Below, piece after piece: positions 19,602 through 32,369 of a stretch of DNA of 64,000 bases. Below the pieces are notes generated by a model. The model saw nothing but the letters and a program-made list of their open reading frames with translations, did no database searches and was not told where the DNA came from. Where the stretch lies: positions 1,233,521 through 1,297,520 of the forward strand of contig VZDJ01000090.1 of NCBI GenBank assembly GCA_008694505.1, in the 5' to 3' direction. Both the position numbers and the translations under genes were made by a program. Source of the DNA: Cyanoderma ruficeps. Lineage: Eukaryota; Chordata; Aves; Passeriformes; Timaliidae. The stretch's first letter is position 1, and every line of letters starts with the position of its first letter.

Positions 19602-22600
19602 TTCAGCAGGAGGTGATGGTCAATTAATGAGATGTTGAGAACAGTAAATTTTGATTTCAAAGTTGGTACTTTAATATTGACCTCTACTATAGGTGTCTCA
19701 AGTATTTGTTCTCTCCAGGGCTTGGATCAACTGCAAGGACAAATTCTCCTTTTAAGCCAGTGGTACAATAGAAACTTCTATGAGTGTGTATAGAGTTGGA
19801 TCAATAGTCTTGAAATACAATTCTTTATTTCTGTATAAACTAGAGATTGTAAAGAGGATTAATCATTGTCTTCCTTTATCCATCCAGATGTTTGCTCAGC
19901 TATTGTGGAAAGTTTCTTCACTTAAGCAGATCCTGTGATAAATGACCTGTGAAATGGATGTGATACACAGGTTTTTTGGGTGGTTTTTTTGGTTTTTTTT
20001 GGATTTGTTACGAGGAAACTATGTTAAAAACCCCAAAACTCACAACCCCAAAAAATCAGCCCAACATGGAGTTATTTTCAGTTTGAATACAAGGCCAAGC
20101 AAGTAGTCCTATACAAACCTGAGTATGAAAAACTGATGCCATGAGAAGACTTCTAAATCCCCGACATCCCTTCTTGGGGTGTTTGCAGCTTGCATACAGA
20201 GGGTTGCTCTAAGATGTTGAATTGCTGTATTCAGTTTGCTCTGAGCACTGAGGACTGTCTCTTACAGTAGTCCACGGCCAGTCAGGTGGCTCAGAGGCTG
20301 GTTGATGTTGCTGTTGAACTCCTTGGAATATGAAGGTGAGTACAGGGGATTGCTTGCCACGCTTCGGGCACGGGGCAGGAGAGCGCGGATGTTCCCTGGG
20401 TACCTCAGAGCTGCACGTGGAGTGGGATGTTTTGGCATGTGGGCAAATGGCATCAGCGTGAGCTGTACAGGCAGGTAAATTCTGTGTCTAGGGATGCTTG
20501 AGGATTACAGGATTGTGTTTAGTCAGGGATTGAACCTTGCTTCAATGTTACCATTGAGGTGGTTACAAAGTTACTCAGCTGTTTGCTGTCATATGGCGGT
20601 CAAATAGTGGACCCTACAAACAGCAGGATTTCGTCCTTTCACTGGTTTTAACCTCTATTTCTGCAAGTAAAGGCATTTGAGCACAGCTGATGGCTGTGTC
20701 CAGAGTCCTGTGGGTGTCTTGCCTCCTCTACTCGGGTTTTCCCATTGCTTTCAAGTGGTGAATAGAGGTGGGCAGATCCTGCTTGCTTGGCAAGTCCTCT
20801 CAAGCTTGTGCACCTTTCCTTCTGTGAAACAGAGGTGTTCTTTTTCTACCATTCAGTGCTATTGTCTTCTGCAGGCTGTAGGCGTGAAAGACTGATGAAA
20901 CAGGTAATTTCTTTATAGAGTATTTTTAACGGTAGATTTCAGTTGTCTTGAAGCAGACTGAGAGGAAGAGGCTCAGCATAGGCTGGGCTATGAGAACTTT
21001 GTGCTGCTGAAGGTCAGGTTTCTGTTGATCCTTGTTCATGTATGATGTCAGAAATCTTTCAAAAGCAGGATGGGTAGCAGGAGGGGAAACCTTTTTTGCA
21101 GACCAGCATGTTGAAAATCAAGGCTGTTGTTCCTGTGATGACGAAAACGTATCTTCAGCTGGTACATGGAGGGCTGCTTTCCTCTAGAAGCTCTTAAAGA
21201 CATTCAGCCCATGTGTCATATCCAGTCACAATTACGTGTCTTGTCACTGTGAAATCAGAAAACTGACCTTACTGGCTTGGCTTTCACAATCATTTCTACA
21301 GAGCTGACTTCATTCCTGGTTTAAAAATGACTTGTAAATACATAACCCTGGGATTTGGATTTTGGTCGAGGTTTTTTATATTTTATTTTGTTTGCTTTGG
21401 TTTGTACTGGTGTTTTTATCAACAATAAATTGCTTAAACAGGGCCAGGGAGTAGTGGCCTGCAAACGGTAAAGATCTGTTTCTTCTATGTCAGAATAGTA
21501 CATGGTGCAAGATATTACTCAGCTGCAAAGCTGTATAGAATGCCAGTGGTGCTGTACCAGCAGAGGTTCTCCAAGATAACAGCAGCACAGTGACGTGAGG
21601 GGAAGCTGCCAGCTGTGCTGATGCAGAGTGCAGGCTGGCCTGGTACATGATACCAGCCACGTCTCAAACACTACAAGGGGCACACTCACCTTCTTGTGCA
21701 AGAGATGGCCTGGGAGCGGCTCCTCTTTTCATGGCAGTGTTCCAAATCCTGGTTCATTATATCCAAAACTTGGTGTAGAGAGGGGCAGGTGGAGGTGGAG
21801 GTTGCCCAAGATAAGGTTGATGAATTGCCTCCAATCATTTGTGATCACAGGTCTGTGAAACATCAGCACTTCACAGTGGTTTCATGAAATATTTGGGCAG
21901 GGTGAGTACTGCATCCCAGTCTTAGAAATATCACTGGATTTTGGGACAGCCATTAGCACTGCTGTGGAAAGGAAACAGTCTGATTTGCCTCTGTAGTCTT
22001 CATCATCAACGTGCTGACAATCAGTCTTGATTTTTTTCCATTCTGCACAACTATGCATTCCAAGGGAAAAGAAAAGTTGTTATGCTTTAAAGTCAAAAAC
22101 CAGCAAACTCCAAAATATGGAGTCCAGTGAATGATTTTCACACAATATTAATATATTTAGTTTCATCCCTAGAGTCTTTCCAAGATTATAAAAGAACCCT
22201 CCTATACTTTGTGCTCAGTGTATTCATTGCTAGACAGAATCAAGAGTTCTCCAGGAGTGTACTGCTGCCCTAGGGATCTTAACATCCCTTACCAAGGAAG
22301 TTAGGAGGATTTGTATCATGCTGAGTGGACAGGTTTATAAAATGTCCTACTCTAGCACTGGTGCCGTGCAGTTGGACACGTTCTCTGATTTCTGGCCTCA
22401 GTAAGGTGAGCTGGCTCTTCAGTTCCTTATCTGTCCTGCTGTGTGAATAAGGCACAAGAGGTGAAACATGGTCAGTATCTGAGTGAATCAGCAGAGTCTT
22501 AGACAAAAGAAGGTTTGAGTTGTCATCAGCTCCATGAATAGGGCTCTGAGGAACTCCTCATCTGGAGAGGAGAAGTTGATGAAAGGAGCATAATTCCAGT

Positions 22601-24068
22601 TTCGACAGCTGCCACTCCTTTTATTCTTGAAAACCGGAAGGATTTTTCTCTCTGTTCACAAAAATGTTGTCTCAGGACAACCATTTTCCTCAAAAGCTTT
22701 CTGTCCGCTTCCATAGCACTGCTGGTCAAGTTTGGAAAATTCTGCAATATCTTTTTCAGCAACATGCTGAAATACTCATCAATACTGTTGAGCATAGGGC
22801 TCCTACAGCCCCTGTTTCTCCATCTCAGGGGCTTTATGCCCAAACCAGGCCTTGAAGTCAGATCTGAAGTACTTTTTTACAGTGTCTTGTATCACTTGTT
22901 TTCTGTGAGGAGGAGGGTGAGTAGTATGGGTAAGACACAGATAACTTTGTTGGTGGGGCCATAAACCCACCTGTTCCTAGCAAATTCCCTGATGCTGATC
23001 CCAGCAGAAATGGCCATTATCTGTGTGCAGCACATACTCTCTTTTCACCTGCTCCCATGTACCTGCCCCTACAGACTAAACAGTGTCTGGTCTGTTGCTG
23101 CTTCTCTGGTCCTCGCTCTGGGACAACATTCCTCTTATTTGCTGGTGAGGGGGATTGATGGGGAGTAATTTTTTCTGTAGTCTTTAAGTGTTAGTTCTCC
23201 CTTACCTGCTAGCAGTTAGCCTTCCCCCAGTAGGTTTTGAGCTTTGTACATTTGCATTCATCAGTGTGACGGTGCCATGTGACTGTAACTGCAGAATGAA
23301 TACTTCAGACTGTTGGTTCTCATGTTGTGTGTTTCAGCAGCGTACGTTGAAATTGGGACAGCATTTGTGGTTTTTTGATTGTACTTTGTCTTCCAAGAAA
23401 TTGACACTAGAGTTAAAAAGTAAATTTTATTGCACATTCAGTTGCTATTACAATTGCTTGAATGCATGATTGCCTGAATGCATCTCTCAGTTTTATGGGA
23501 TAGAAGCAGACATGCCTTATTTGCAATATGTAGCTGAATCTGGGATTGAATTATTTTCTACTTCTGGTGCTGGTGTTTACCTTGGCACCTTTGTGGTCAG
23601 GCAGAGGAAAAGTCAAGTTACTGAATGTAAGATGCCATCTACTCCCATTTCCCCAGTTAGAAGGATATTGAGAAAATAAAATTTCAAGTTGAATGGCACC
23701 TATGCTAAGGGAAGTGCTGCATCCTTTCCTCTGATCAGGAAAGGTCTGATCAGGTTGGGAAACACTGGGTGTATCTTTGATCCGTTTCCCAAGAGTTCAG
23801 CCTAGTCATCTGCACGTGGGTGGAGAGGTAAGAGGTTCCAGCTGCAGACCAAACCAACTCTCTTTAAGATATGGGTGACTGGAGGTTGATGTTTGCTTTT
23901 TTTTTTTGATGTGCAGACCATAAACACTTCTTTAAGTGCTTTTTACATTTATTAATAATATTGCCAGTGCTTTACATTGCTTTTCCCTCTCTTTCCCCCA
24001 TTTGTCTCCTTCTCCACTTCATTAATGGTAGGCTCCATGTGTTGCAGGTCACATGATTCCACGATGTG

Positions 24069-24078
24069 TGTATATATG
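24069..24078 (+). promoter_or_regulatory. TATA-like element upstream of CSTA
   Basis: The sequence tgtatatatg lies about 90 bp before the CSTA start codon and the surroundings are not CpG-rich. This suits a TATA promoter with a short 5' UTR, as expected for a tissue-restricted stefin A. Confidence 0.45.
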
Positions 24079-24162
24079 TGAGATGCCTGGGGACTCTGCT
24101 CAGACTGCACTGAACTTCCCTCTTAAGAGCCATTCATCATTGCAGCGAAGTCACCTGCCACC

Positions 24163-24228
24163 ATGATGCCTGGGGGCTTATCTGACACCAAGCCAGCTAC
24201 TCCAGAAGTTCAGCAGCTTGTTAACCAG
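24163..24228 (+). CDS. CSTA: CSTA exon 1
   Basis: 66 nt, 22 codons, ending in QQLVNQ before gtgagt. The start codon is preceded by gccacc, a strong Kozak context. Confidence 0.94.
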
Positions 24229-27200
24229 GTGAGTTGCACCCTTCCTCTAGATTAAATTACTTGTATGCAAAGAGGCCATTCCTGAAGCTTGTGTAAAGCC
24301 TGGGAGACTGAGCCAGGTTTTAAACTGAAGAAGCTCATGCTGAAAGTGGGAATCCCCTTGACTGGCAGTGTTTTCTCAGTATTCTATCTAGGAAGTGCTT
24401 TGGCAAGAGTGACACAAACCACTTCTCTCTCTCCTGTTTGTCCGTGGCCAGGCATTGTACTGGCTAACTTCAGTTAATGTCTGTGTGAAGCTCCAAGCCC
24501 AGCTCTGCTATGCCAGCAATGAGGTCACTTGCTTAAATGAGTGGCATATTACAAGGGAAAAGGTTGTACCTGGTAGAATTCATTCCTCAGTGAATGACTC
24601 CATAGGACAAACCACATGCTGGTATATAGTAAAGAATTATATATACAGGACAAAGCTCTTTTTAAATTGTGTGTTCCCTGCTGGCATTAAGTGTTTTCTA
24701 GAGTCACAGCTGTGATACAGGGGCTGCTGGTGGGGACAGGTGAGCTTGGCACAAGGCAGGCCAGTGAGTGAGCCCAGCAGCCAGGTGGTTGGTTGCAGGC
24801 AGTGGTCCTGTCCTGGAGCAGCTGCGTGAGCAGCACCTCTGCAGATCCTCTAATGCCCTGCAGAGCAGCAGCTCTTTTTAAAGAAGATGTAAAATGTATC
24901 TTGAGGGATGGAAGGGGAGCATGTTACAGGAAAACTCCCATCTTATGTTCCCACCCACCCAATCATCTTCCCCCTTCTGACTCTGAAAGATGAGCTCTTC
25001 TTCCTTTGGCAATTGCACTCAGGCACTCCTTGAGGAAACAAAAATAGGAAGCAGCAGGGCTGAATGCATTGGCCAATACTCCTGCATGCTCAGTATACCT
25101 GATGTGCAGGGCTCCCAGCTCTCTCCTTTGCTGTGCCACCGAGGACAGAATTTGCACCAGCATCCTTCCACATCTTCTGTGATTGTGCAAACTGAGACCA
25201 GGCAGCCCAGTACTGTGACAGGGCTCTTTTCCATAGTCCACAGATGGAGGGGATAATGTTTGACATCCAGTGTACTGATTAGAAGATACTCCATGTTACA
25301 GGAGGAGTCTGATTTAGCAGAGTGATACAAATATACTGTAATTTGATACAGGTCTAAGTTACTCTTAGCAAAATGTAGTGACTGCAGTCCCAGTTCTTGA
25401 GGATACCAGCGTGTTCTGCATTCCTGGTCTGTACAACACGCTCTGTGTCACCACACTGGGCATCCTCAGTGACTGGGAAGGGGGATGTGGGTTGAAGTCT
25501 GTCTAGCCAGCAGTTTTCTTCAAAATTCTTTTGTCCAACCATTTAGTTTTTATACTCAGGATTAGGCAGAGCCATGTGTTCACTCCTCCCATGCAGGTCT
25601 GGCTAACTCAGGGGTGTGTTCACTTTTATTGAACTCAGGAAGCTACACTGCTACATGATGCCCTCCACTGACACAGCTATTTATCAAAAACGCCCTGAGG
25701 TCAACCTTTGTCTTGAGATAAAGTCGGTTTATTTGCAAAAGCTGTGGTCAGTCACACCCTGCATTATTCCCTGAGTTTCTTCGGTGGCACCCTCCCCAGC
25801 TCCCCTGAGCCTTCTTCCATTGCCGGGTTTTATTTCAGGTCAGTCACAGCTGGGATTACCAGAGGTAACAGGTTACAGATAACAGGTTAGTCAGAGATGA
25901 TTTAGTGCAGACCAGAAAGAAATGGATGATCTACAGTCATTTGGGGGGCACTGACTGAATTACTTGGCAGTATCACTGTTCCTTCTATGCTGGCAGGAAT
26001 GTTCGAAGGAGCAGCACTGCAGAGATCAGAAATTCCCTTTTACCTATGGAGGGGAGACCCTAGCAAGCACCTTTGTGTATTTGCCATTCTTGTTTCCTCA
26101 TGTGTAAGATGGGGCCAGCTGAGGGCTGTGAAATTTAATTAATGAGTCTGTGAAATGGCTCAAGCACCATGCCAGACACTGAGCTTCGTTTTCAGTGCTG
26201 GACTGTTATTCATGGGTCATCAGAAGCCTTGCTGTGTGTATTGGGGGTGAAACCACAGCACTTGGGTATATGTGAGCCAACAGGCACTTGATGTGAATGC
26301 TGCCTTCAGGCAGTGCTGATGCTCCCAGAGTACAGGGCACATATGGAATCTGAAATGTGGATAGTACAGAGTTTCTGTCTGATTCCAGAAAAGCACTGAT
26401 CTTAATTTTAGTGTTCTTTTGATCTCAGTAGCTTCAGAAAAATGAAAACATTGTTCTTTGCTCTTTATTTTTTGCAAGGTGAAATTTGTGCCCTGTGCTG
26501 AGAACAGGAGAAGGAATGCTTCCTGGTCCTTTCCTCCCTTGCAGAGGCTTTGGTGTAGTTCTCTAAGGAAAATATTCCTATGGAAACCTTATGTTGGGGA
26601 AATCCTGCTGTCCTTTCAGCATAAGTGTCACCCTTGCATGAAGCAATTCTGTGGGCTTTTATGCTCTGCTGAGCAGAGAAGCAATTCCTATGATTTCAAT
26701 GAAGTTGTGAGGAGCATCTGCAGAGCTTGGGATGTGCAAGGTCTGTCTGCTCATGGGATTGCATATTTACTTACACCTGTGCCTTGTCTCTGGCCATCAT
26801 TAGTGAGCTGAGGAATGTTATTTATTTGGTCTCCTTGTTTTACAGCTGTTGCCCAAAACTGAGGAATGTTCTGGTTTAGGATGCTGTTAGATAAGAGCTT
26901 AGGAATGTTATATATTTCACCTGAGGATTAAGGAGCTGTTTGCCTGCTTGATTTTACTGAAGGCTCAGTCTGTAAATAACAAACGGGGAACATAGGAGAG
27001 ACAATAGGAGAGAACAATGTGGCCAGAGGAGAGAGAGCAAAACTGGAGAGTAGTAGCTTTGTTTTGTTCAGAGAGAGGAATATGATGCACCAAAAGTTGG
27101 CACTTAGGAGCATTCTAGGAGGCCCCTGCCCTAGTCAGCTGGAAGGGTGTTGGGAATTAAAATTTCCCTGGTTTGCCAGAGTTAGCAGCTCCTCAGCTGA

Positions 27201-30200
27201 AAGTATAGGTATCAGGTCCTGGGAATAGAAACCCTGTGGAAGTTGCTCAGCAGAAGAGCAGAGTAAGAGATCATGAGGAAGCTGAATAGGATGATGACTT
27301 CTGGCTCTCTGGAAACAATCTGGCTATTCCTTGGGTACTTTCTGTGGCCTTCCTGCTAGGAAGGAATGTCATGGGAGTGGCAGCCAGCTGTAGGTGCTCG
27401 TGCTGGGCAAGTAAATTAATTCAGTGTGTACCTGTGAAACAGGTGGGTGGTGAGAAGTGCTGGCTCTGCCCAGGGCAGCCTGAGCAGGCTGACACTGACA
27501 CTGCTCCTCTGCCCCAGCTCAGTAACGCATCTGGTCATCAGCGTGGGTGTCGTGTGCACAGAGCCACCACATCACCCAGCCTAGGAAAGACTGTCTCTGC
27601 TTTCTGTGTGGTGGCCATGCAGTGATCATGAAATGGGGGTGTTTTTAATTCTTGGATAAGGAAGGGCAACAGCAAAACCACTGCCTTGGACTTCTGGAGG
27701 GAAGACTTTGGCCTGTTTGGCAGACTGGTTGAAAGAATCCCTTGGGAGGCAGTTCTGAAGGGCAAAGAGATCCAGGAAGGCTGGGCATTCTTCAAGAAGG
27801 AAATCCTAAAGGTGCAAGAGCAGGGTGTCCCCATGTGCCAAAAGAAAAGCTGGTGGGGAAGAAGACTGGACTGGCTGAACAGAGGGTTTTGGCTGGAACC
27901 CAGGGTAAAAAATAGAGTTTATAAGCTTTGGAAGATGGGGCAGACAACTCAGAAGGATTACAAAGGTGTTGGGAGGTCATGCAGAAAGTCAGAAAGGCAA
28001 AACCCCTACTAGAACTTAACTCTGGCCACTGCCAAAAGCAGTGACAAAAAGTGTTCTTATGAATACATCAGCAACAAAAAGAGGGCTAAGGAGAATCTCC
28101 TTCATTTGCTGGATGTTGGGGAAAGCATTGCCACAAAAAATAAAGAAAGGGCTGAGGTATTTAAAGCCTTTTTAACCTCAATCATTAATAGTCAGACCAG
28201 TTGTCCTAAGGGTACCAGCTCCCTGAGCTCAAAGACAGAGACAAGGAACACAATGAAGCTCCCACAATCCAGCAGGAAGCAGTGACCTGCTTCTCCACTT
28301 AAATGTGAAAATCTATGGGGCTGGATGGAATCCACCTGAGGGCACTGAGGGAGCTCATGGAAGAGCTCTCCAAGCCACTGCCCATGATTTACCAGTGGTC
28401 CTGGTGAACCAGGGAGGTCTCACACAACTGGACTTTGGCTAATTTGATGGCTCTCTAAAAATAAACATCTACAAGAATGGCAGGAAGCAGGATCCAGGGA
28501 GCTACAGACCTGTCAGGCTGACCTCAGTGCTGGGGAAGGTCATGGAACAGCTCATCCTGAGTGCCATCACACAGCATGTGCAGGGCAAGCAGGGATTCAA
28601 GCCCAGCCAGGATGGGTTCATGCAAGGCGGGTTCTGCTCGACAAACCTGATCTCTTTCCAAGAGCTGCCTAGTAGATGTGGGAAAGGCTGTGGACGTTGT
28701 CTCCCTGGACCTTAGTAAAGCCTCTTACACCAATTCCTGCAGCGTTCTACTGAAGAAGCTTGGACAGGTGCACTGCTCACTGGGTGGAAAAACTGGCTGG
28801 GCCCAGGGAGAGGTGGGGAATGGAATTACAGTCAGAGGTGGTGCACCCAGGGCTCAGTGTTGGGGCCAGTCCTGTTCAATATCGTTATTGATGATTTGGA
28901 TGAGGAGTTTGAGAGTGCCCTCAGTCACTTTGTGGAGTTTCATTGTGGGAGTGTGTTTGAAAGGATGAGAATTGGAGTGGTGTATGTGAAAGAAATCCCT
29001 AAGTATCAACCTGCCAATCATTCTTCTCTTTCCTTTTACAGGTGAAGCCGCAGTTTGAAAGGCGGGCAGACATCAACTGTCGTGTCTTTACAGCCATAGT
29101 ATATAGGACTCAAGTGGTTGCTGGGACAATGTACTTTATTAAGGTTGGTATATATTGTAGGAGGGAGTGTTTTGGAATTAAATTATACAGGTGACTTGCA
29201 GAGTGACTTACAGCTAGAAAGAGAAGCAAACATCATAGGAAACCATCTGATGTGAGTAACAGAAGTGGGGACTACCTCCAAATGCTTACAAAATTCCTCT
29301 GTTTGGCACTACTGTAAGCAGGAATATAAATATTATAAAACATGCCCTGTACTTTTTCAGATGTGACTGGTTAGCTGCTTGGGATCATCCCCCTCAAGGA
29401 CTATAGACTGCCTTCCCAGCACAAATTATTTTAACAAGTCATAACTGGTCTTCTGTTTCCTAAGGAAAAATAGTGTCTGAGTCCTTCAGTTGTGTTTGTT
29501 GGGATGAAATTGAAGGCAGCTTAAGGAATTGATGGAGAGATAGTCTGCTGACTAGTTTTGCATGCAAGCAGGTGTGTTGATGTTTTGGTTGTGTGTCAGA
29601 TGCTGCAGAGATACAACCTGCCTGCTGCTTCTTTCTGTATTTTCAAAACCCCCTCTCTGCTGCAGAGGAAAAATGGGTAATGCTTATTTGGAGCCCTCTG
29701 ATAGCACCATTCCTCATCTACTGGAAACCCTGACCAGTGGCTGTGGGCAGCTTTCTGTGAAGTAGCACAGAAGAAATGGCTGGGTGTATTTTTCATCTGA
29801 AGGCCAGCAGCACTGCTGAGCAGCAGGCTGGCCTTCTGGAGCAGAGCAGGCATGGCCTGTGACTGCTGAAACCCCAGGTGTGTGTGGACACGTGCCTGGC
29901 AGGGTATGCTCCATTGACAAGGGAATTGGAAGATTTTTTTTATTAGAGAAATTGGCCTGTAATGTTTGGGGGAGAGTAATCCTGCAGAGACACTGTGAGC
30001 ATTAGCTCCACACTTCTCATACTTAACTGATCCCTGGAAGGACAGATGCTGCCAAACCTTCTTCTTTCCCAGGTGCTTCCTTAAAAGAACTCTTAACCCA
30101 GAAATGAAGATTGATGTATTACTGAACTTGGAAGAAATCAATTCGTAACACTGGAAATGGATGATTTGTCTCTTTCCCAGTTTTACCAGTGATGGAAAAC

Positions 30201-31241
30201 AGTTCCCCACTTTAGCATTAACTGGAACAAACTCTGCCACAAGATAAATTTTTTTGTATTTCTGAATCTTCCACCTCACTGATGTTTTACCAGCAGACTT
30301 ACACCTGAGATGCAACCCAGACGAAGCATAGCACCACACTGCAGCCACCAGAAAGCATGGGAAAACCTCTTGGAGTCTAAGGCATTAAAGTTTCCATGTC
30401 CCTCACCAAGGGAGAGTTTAGCAGCTGTTGTGCTTGCCTTGTAAAAATGAAAATTTACAGCTTCCTACCAAGTCTTTATGTGAGAATTTTTTAGGGGGGA
30501 AGGTGAATTTCTTTGGAAGAGTATTTATTCCAGGCACTCCGAAAAGCACCAGGATGTGTCAGGTTCCTTGTTCAGGCACTGATGTGTTTGGAGTAACTGC
30601 AGACCAGGGATCCTGGCTTTCAGGTTATCATTGCTTCTCAGGACCATGTGCTGGTCTTTCTGTATCAGATCTTTCTGTACCCTTTGGGAGCTGACATTGT
30701 GTCTGCACTGTGTCCCACCCCCAAGTCTTGGAGGTTTCCTCATTGTCTCTTGTCTCCTACAAGTGTGCCAGGAAGCTGTGAGCAAATGTGCTGGCATCTT
30801 GGTGACTGAAATAGGACACTATCAAAACCTTTCTCCTGTTGCATCTTCTGGTGCTTCCATGCCCAAGCAGTTCTGCTCATTTTCCCTTCACCTGAGTCTG
30901 AGGGTTTTTAATACAGTTTTCTACAGGTGTAGACAGGTTCTGCCACCAATTACTATCCAGATTTGGATAAAAGCTGTTGAAGTAAAAAATGAAGGTACAT
31001 CTAAAATGAAGATTCTGAGAAAAGGTGTTCTTTTAAGGATGTAAAGAACAGCGTTTTGTTTGAACCTGCTTTGAGCCCACAATCCTCACTTCCTCGCTCT
31101 TTTGGTTTCTAGGTCCAAGTTTCCGATGCCAATTATGTCCACTTAAAGGTGTTCCAGAGTCTTCCTCATGAGAACCAAGGTCCCAGCCTTGCCGATTTTC
31201 AGACTGGCAAAACCAGAGATGACCCTCTGACCTACTTCTAA
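24163..31241 (+). CDS. CSTA: Stefin A-like cysteine protease inhibitor, complete
   Basis: Exons 24163-24228, 29042-29143 and 31113-31241 join to 98 residues plus stop, the usual length of type 1 cystatins, with both introns in phase 0. Seen: N-terminal MMPGGLSDTKPATPEVQ with the conserved glycine at residue 4, the central QVVAG at residues 46-50, and the second hairpin LPHEN. These three parts form the wedge that enters the papain-family active site. No signal peptide and no disulfide pattern, so it should be cytosolic. The N-terminus matches human CSTA (MIPGGLSEAKPATPEIQ) better than CSTB; the LPHEN loop is CSTB-like. Two ATGs are in tandem (24163 and 24166); the first gives the family length. 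Its 3' end faces the second stefin about 1 kb away. It likely inhibits cathepsins B, H and L. Confidence 0.93.
27620..28970 (+). repeat. Decayed CR1 LINE ORF2 fragment in CSTA intron 1
   Basis: Broken frames carry CR1 reverse-transcriptase signatures in the right order: FWREDFGLFGRLVERIPWEA and RRLDWLNR in the linker, GMDGIHLR-like coding near 28315-28345, LGKVMEQLILSAITQHVQGK near 28530-28590, GKAVDVVSLDLSKA near 28680-28722, and GPVLFNIVIDDLDEEFESAL near 28860-28920. Frameshifts and stops separate them, and the catalytic-aspartate part after LDEEFESAL has been lost. It is dead and in the sense orientation of CSTA. Confidence 0.9.
29042..29143 (+). CDS. CSTA: CSTA exon 2 with QVVAG
   Basis: 102 nt, 34 codons, from VKPQFERR to TMYFIK, containing the QVVAG inhibitor loop. 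Acceptor ccttttacag, donor gttggt. Confidence 0.96.
29144..31112. other. CSTA intron 2
   Basis: About 2 kb with no repeat I recognise. The minus strand holds an unexplained 250-codon open frame at 29596-30348, discussed among the findings and not called as a gene. Confidence 0.5.
31113..31241 (+). CDS. CSTA: CSTA exon 3 and stop
   Basis: 129 nt coding VQVSDANYVHLKVFQSLPHE and the C-terminus ending DDPLTYF, then TAA. Confidence 0.96.
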   Translation, partial: VQVSDANYVHLKVFQSLPHENQGPSLADFQTGKTRDDPLTYF

Positions 31242-31303
31242 AAAAAGATGAGGTGCAGTGCCTCACCTCTGCAAATCCTGTGGGGGTTCTGCCCGTGACA
31301 GTA

Positions 31304-31309
31304 AATAAA
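31304..31309 (+). terminator. CSTA polyadenylation signal
   Basis: AATAAA overlapping a second copy (aaataaaataaa) 63 nt after the stop codon, giving a very short 3' UTR. Confidence 0.7.
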
Positions 31310-31561
31310 ATAAATCTGCAAAGCTATTGTCCATGTTTTCCTTTTGCTGCTGATATACCTGCAGAGGTCTTTTTAATCTTTCATGTCTGTCACAAGATTA
31401 AAACAAAGTATTTCTAATTAAGACATAGAATAAACATAAGGTTATCTGGAATATATAAAACACTTAAGGAAAAAAAAGGTGAGCAAGATAATAGTCAATA
31501 GTGAAAACCACTGAAGAGAACAGTAAAGCACCAAAGATGCCAGCTCAAGTCAAAAGAAATG

Positions 31562-31567
31562 TTTATT
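31562..31567 (-). terminator. Candidate polyadenylation signal of the minus-strand stefin
   Basis: AATAAA on the minus strand about 675 nt after the CSTB-like stop codon. If used, the two stefin transcripts end roughly 250 bp apart without overlapping. Confidence 0.4.
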
Positions 31568-32240
31568 GTTATAAATGCAGAAATGCTTGTCCAGCTTATG
31601 TTCCTTCCCAGGACTTTTCCAAAGGACTGAGAACATAAGCAAGTTGGTTTGGTATTTTAAACTCACACACCCTCTATGGGACATTACATGCTACTGCTGC
31701 AAGAGGATGAGCATGATTACCAAGGGAATGTTTCTTTCCAACTACTGTAAGCCTCTTCCTCTTCCTTGAAAAATTGCTTCAGCTCGAGTCTCTCATCAGG
31801 TCTTGGCCCATAAAATACAAAGTACCATTTAAATCTAAACATATATTCACAGTTTCAAAACAGCACAGAAAAGACTGAGGCCGCCTTCTCGTTCCTTGCT
31901 GCAAATATATGAGTGCTGGTGTCATTCCCCTTCTGCTTTCCAGACCAAAGAAGTCCACAAACAGGACTCAGCCACAGTATTCTGGTTAAGTTGCACTAAA
32001 GCCTAAGCTAAGTTGCAATAAAAGTAGGGTTTACGTTAGTGCAGGTAATAGGAGAGCCCTGTGACTCTCAGATTTGCATATTGCACAGGAAGGGAATGGC
32101 ATAAAAGAAATTGATTTTTTCCACCATGATGTTAAAAAAAAGACACTTTTTTCTGCCTTTGTTGGCACAGGAATCAACATTTTGCAGCCTGTAGAAAATG
32201 CAGATAAGAAGCAGCTCGGGAAACACAGCAGAGAAGGTTG

Positions 32241-32369
32241 CTAGAAATAAGCCAGTTCATCATGCTTTGTCTTGCTGCTCTGGTAACTGTGGAGGCTCAG
32301 CTGCTCATTCTCGTGGGGGAGGCTCTTGAACACCCGCAGGTGCATGAACTCCTCATTCCCAACATGGAC
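32241..32369 (-). CDS. CSTB: CSTB-like exon 3 and stop
   Basis: 129 nt after ctttgcag, coding [20 protein letters not shown] and the C-terminus ending KHDELAYF, then TAG. Confidence 0.96.
   Translation of the reverse strand, partial: VHVGNEEFMHLRVFKSLPHENEQLSLHSYQSSKTKHDELAYF

Larger units (their letters stand above)
17736..24070. other. Intergenic region between MIX23 and CSTA
   Basis: 6.3 kb with no exon I can support. It holds the LTR at 17856-18578 and the short tandem repeat at 19556-19601; the rest is unremarkable non-coding sequence. Confidence 0.6.

Noticed and set aside
25690..25900. Possible further LTR end (minus-strand AATAAA followed by a CTTTATC block)
   Set aside because: I could not find matching TG/CA termini or a target duplication.
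26860..27240. Possible LTR-like stretch in CSTA intron 1
   Set aside because: It looks repeat-like, but no termini, TATA box or duplication could be supported.
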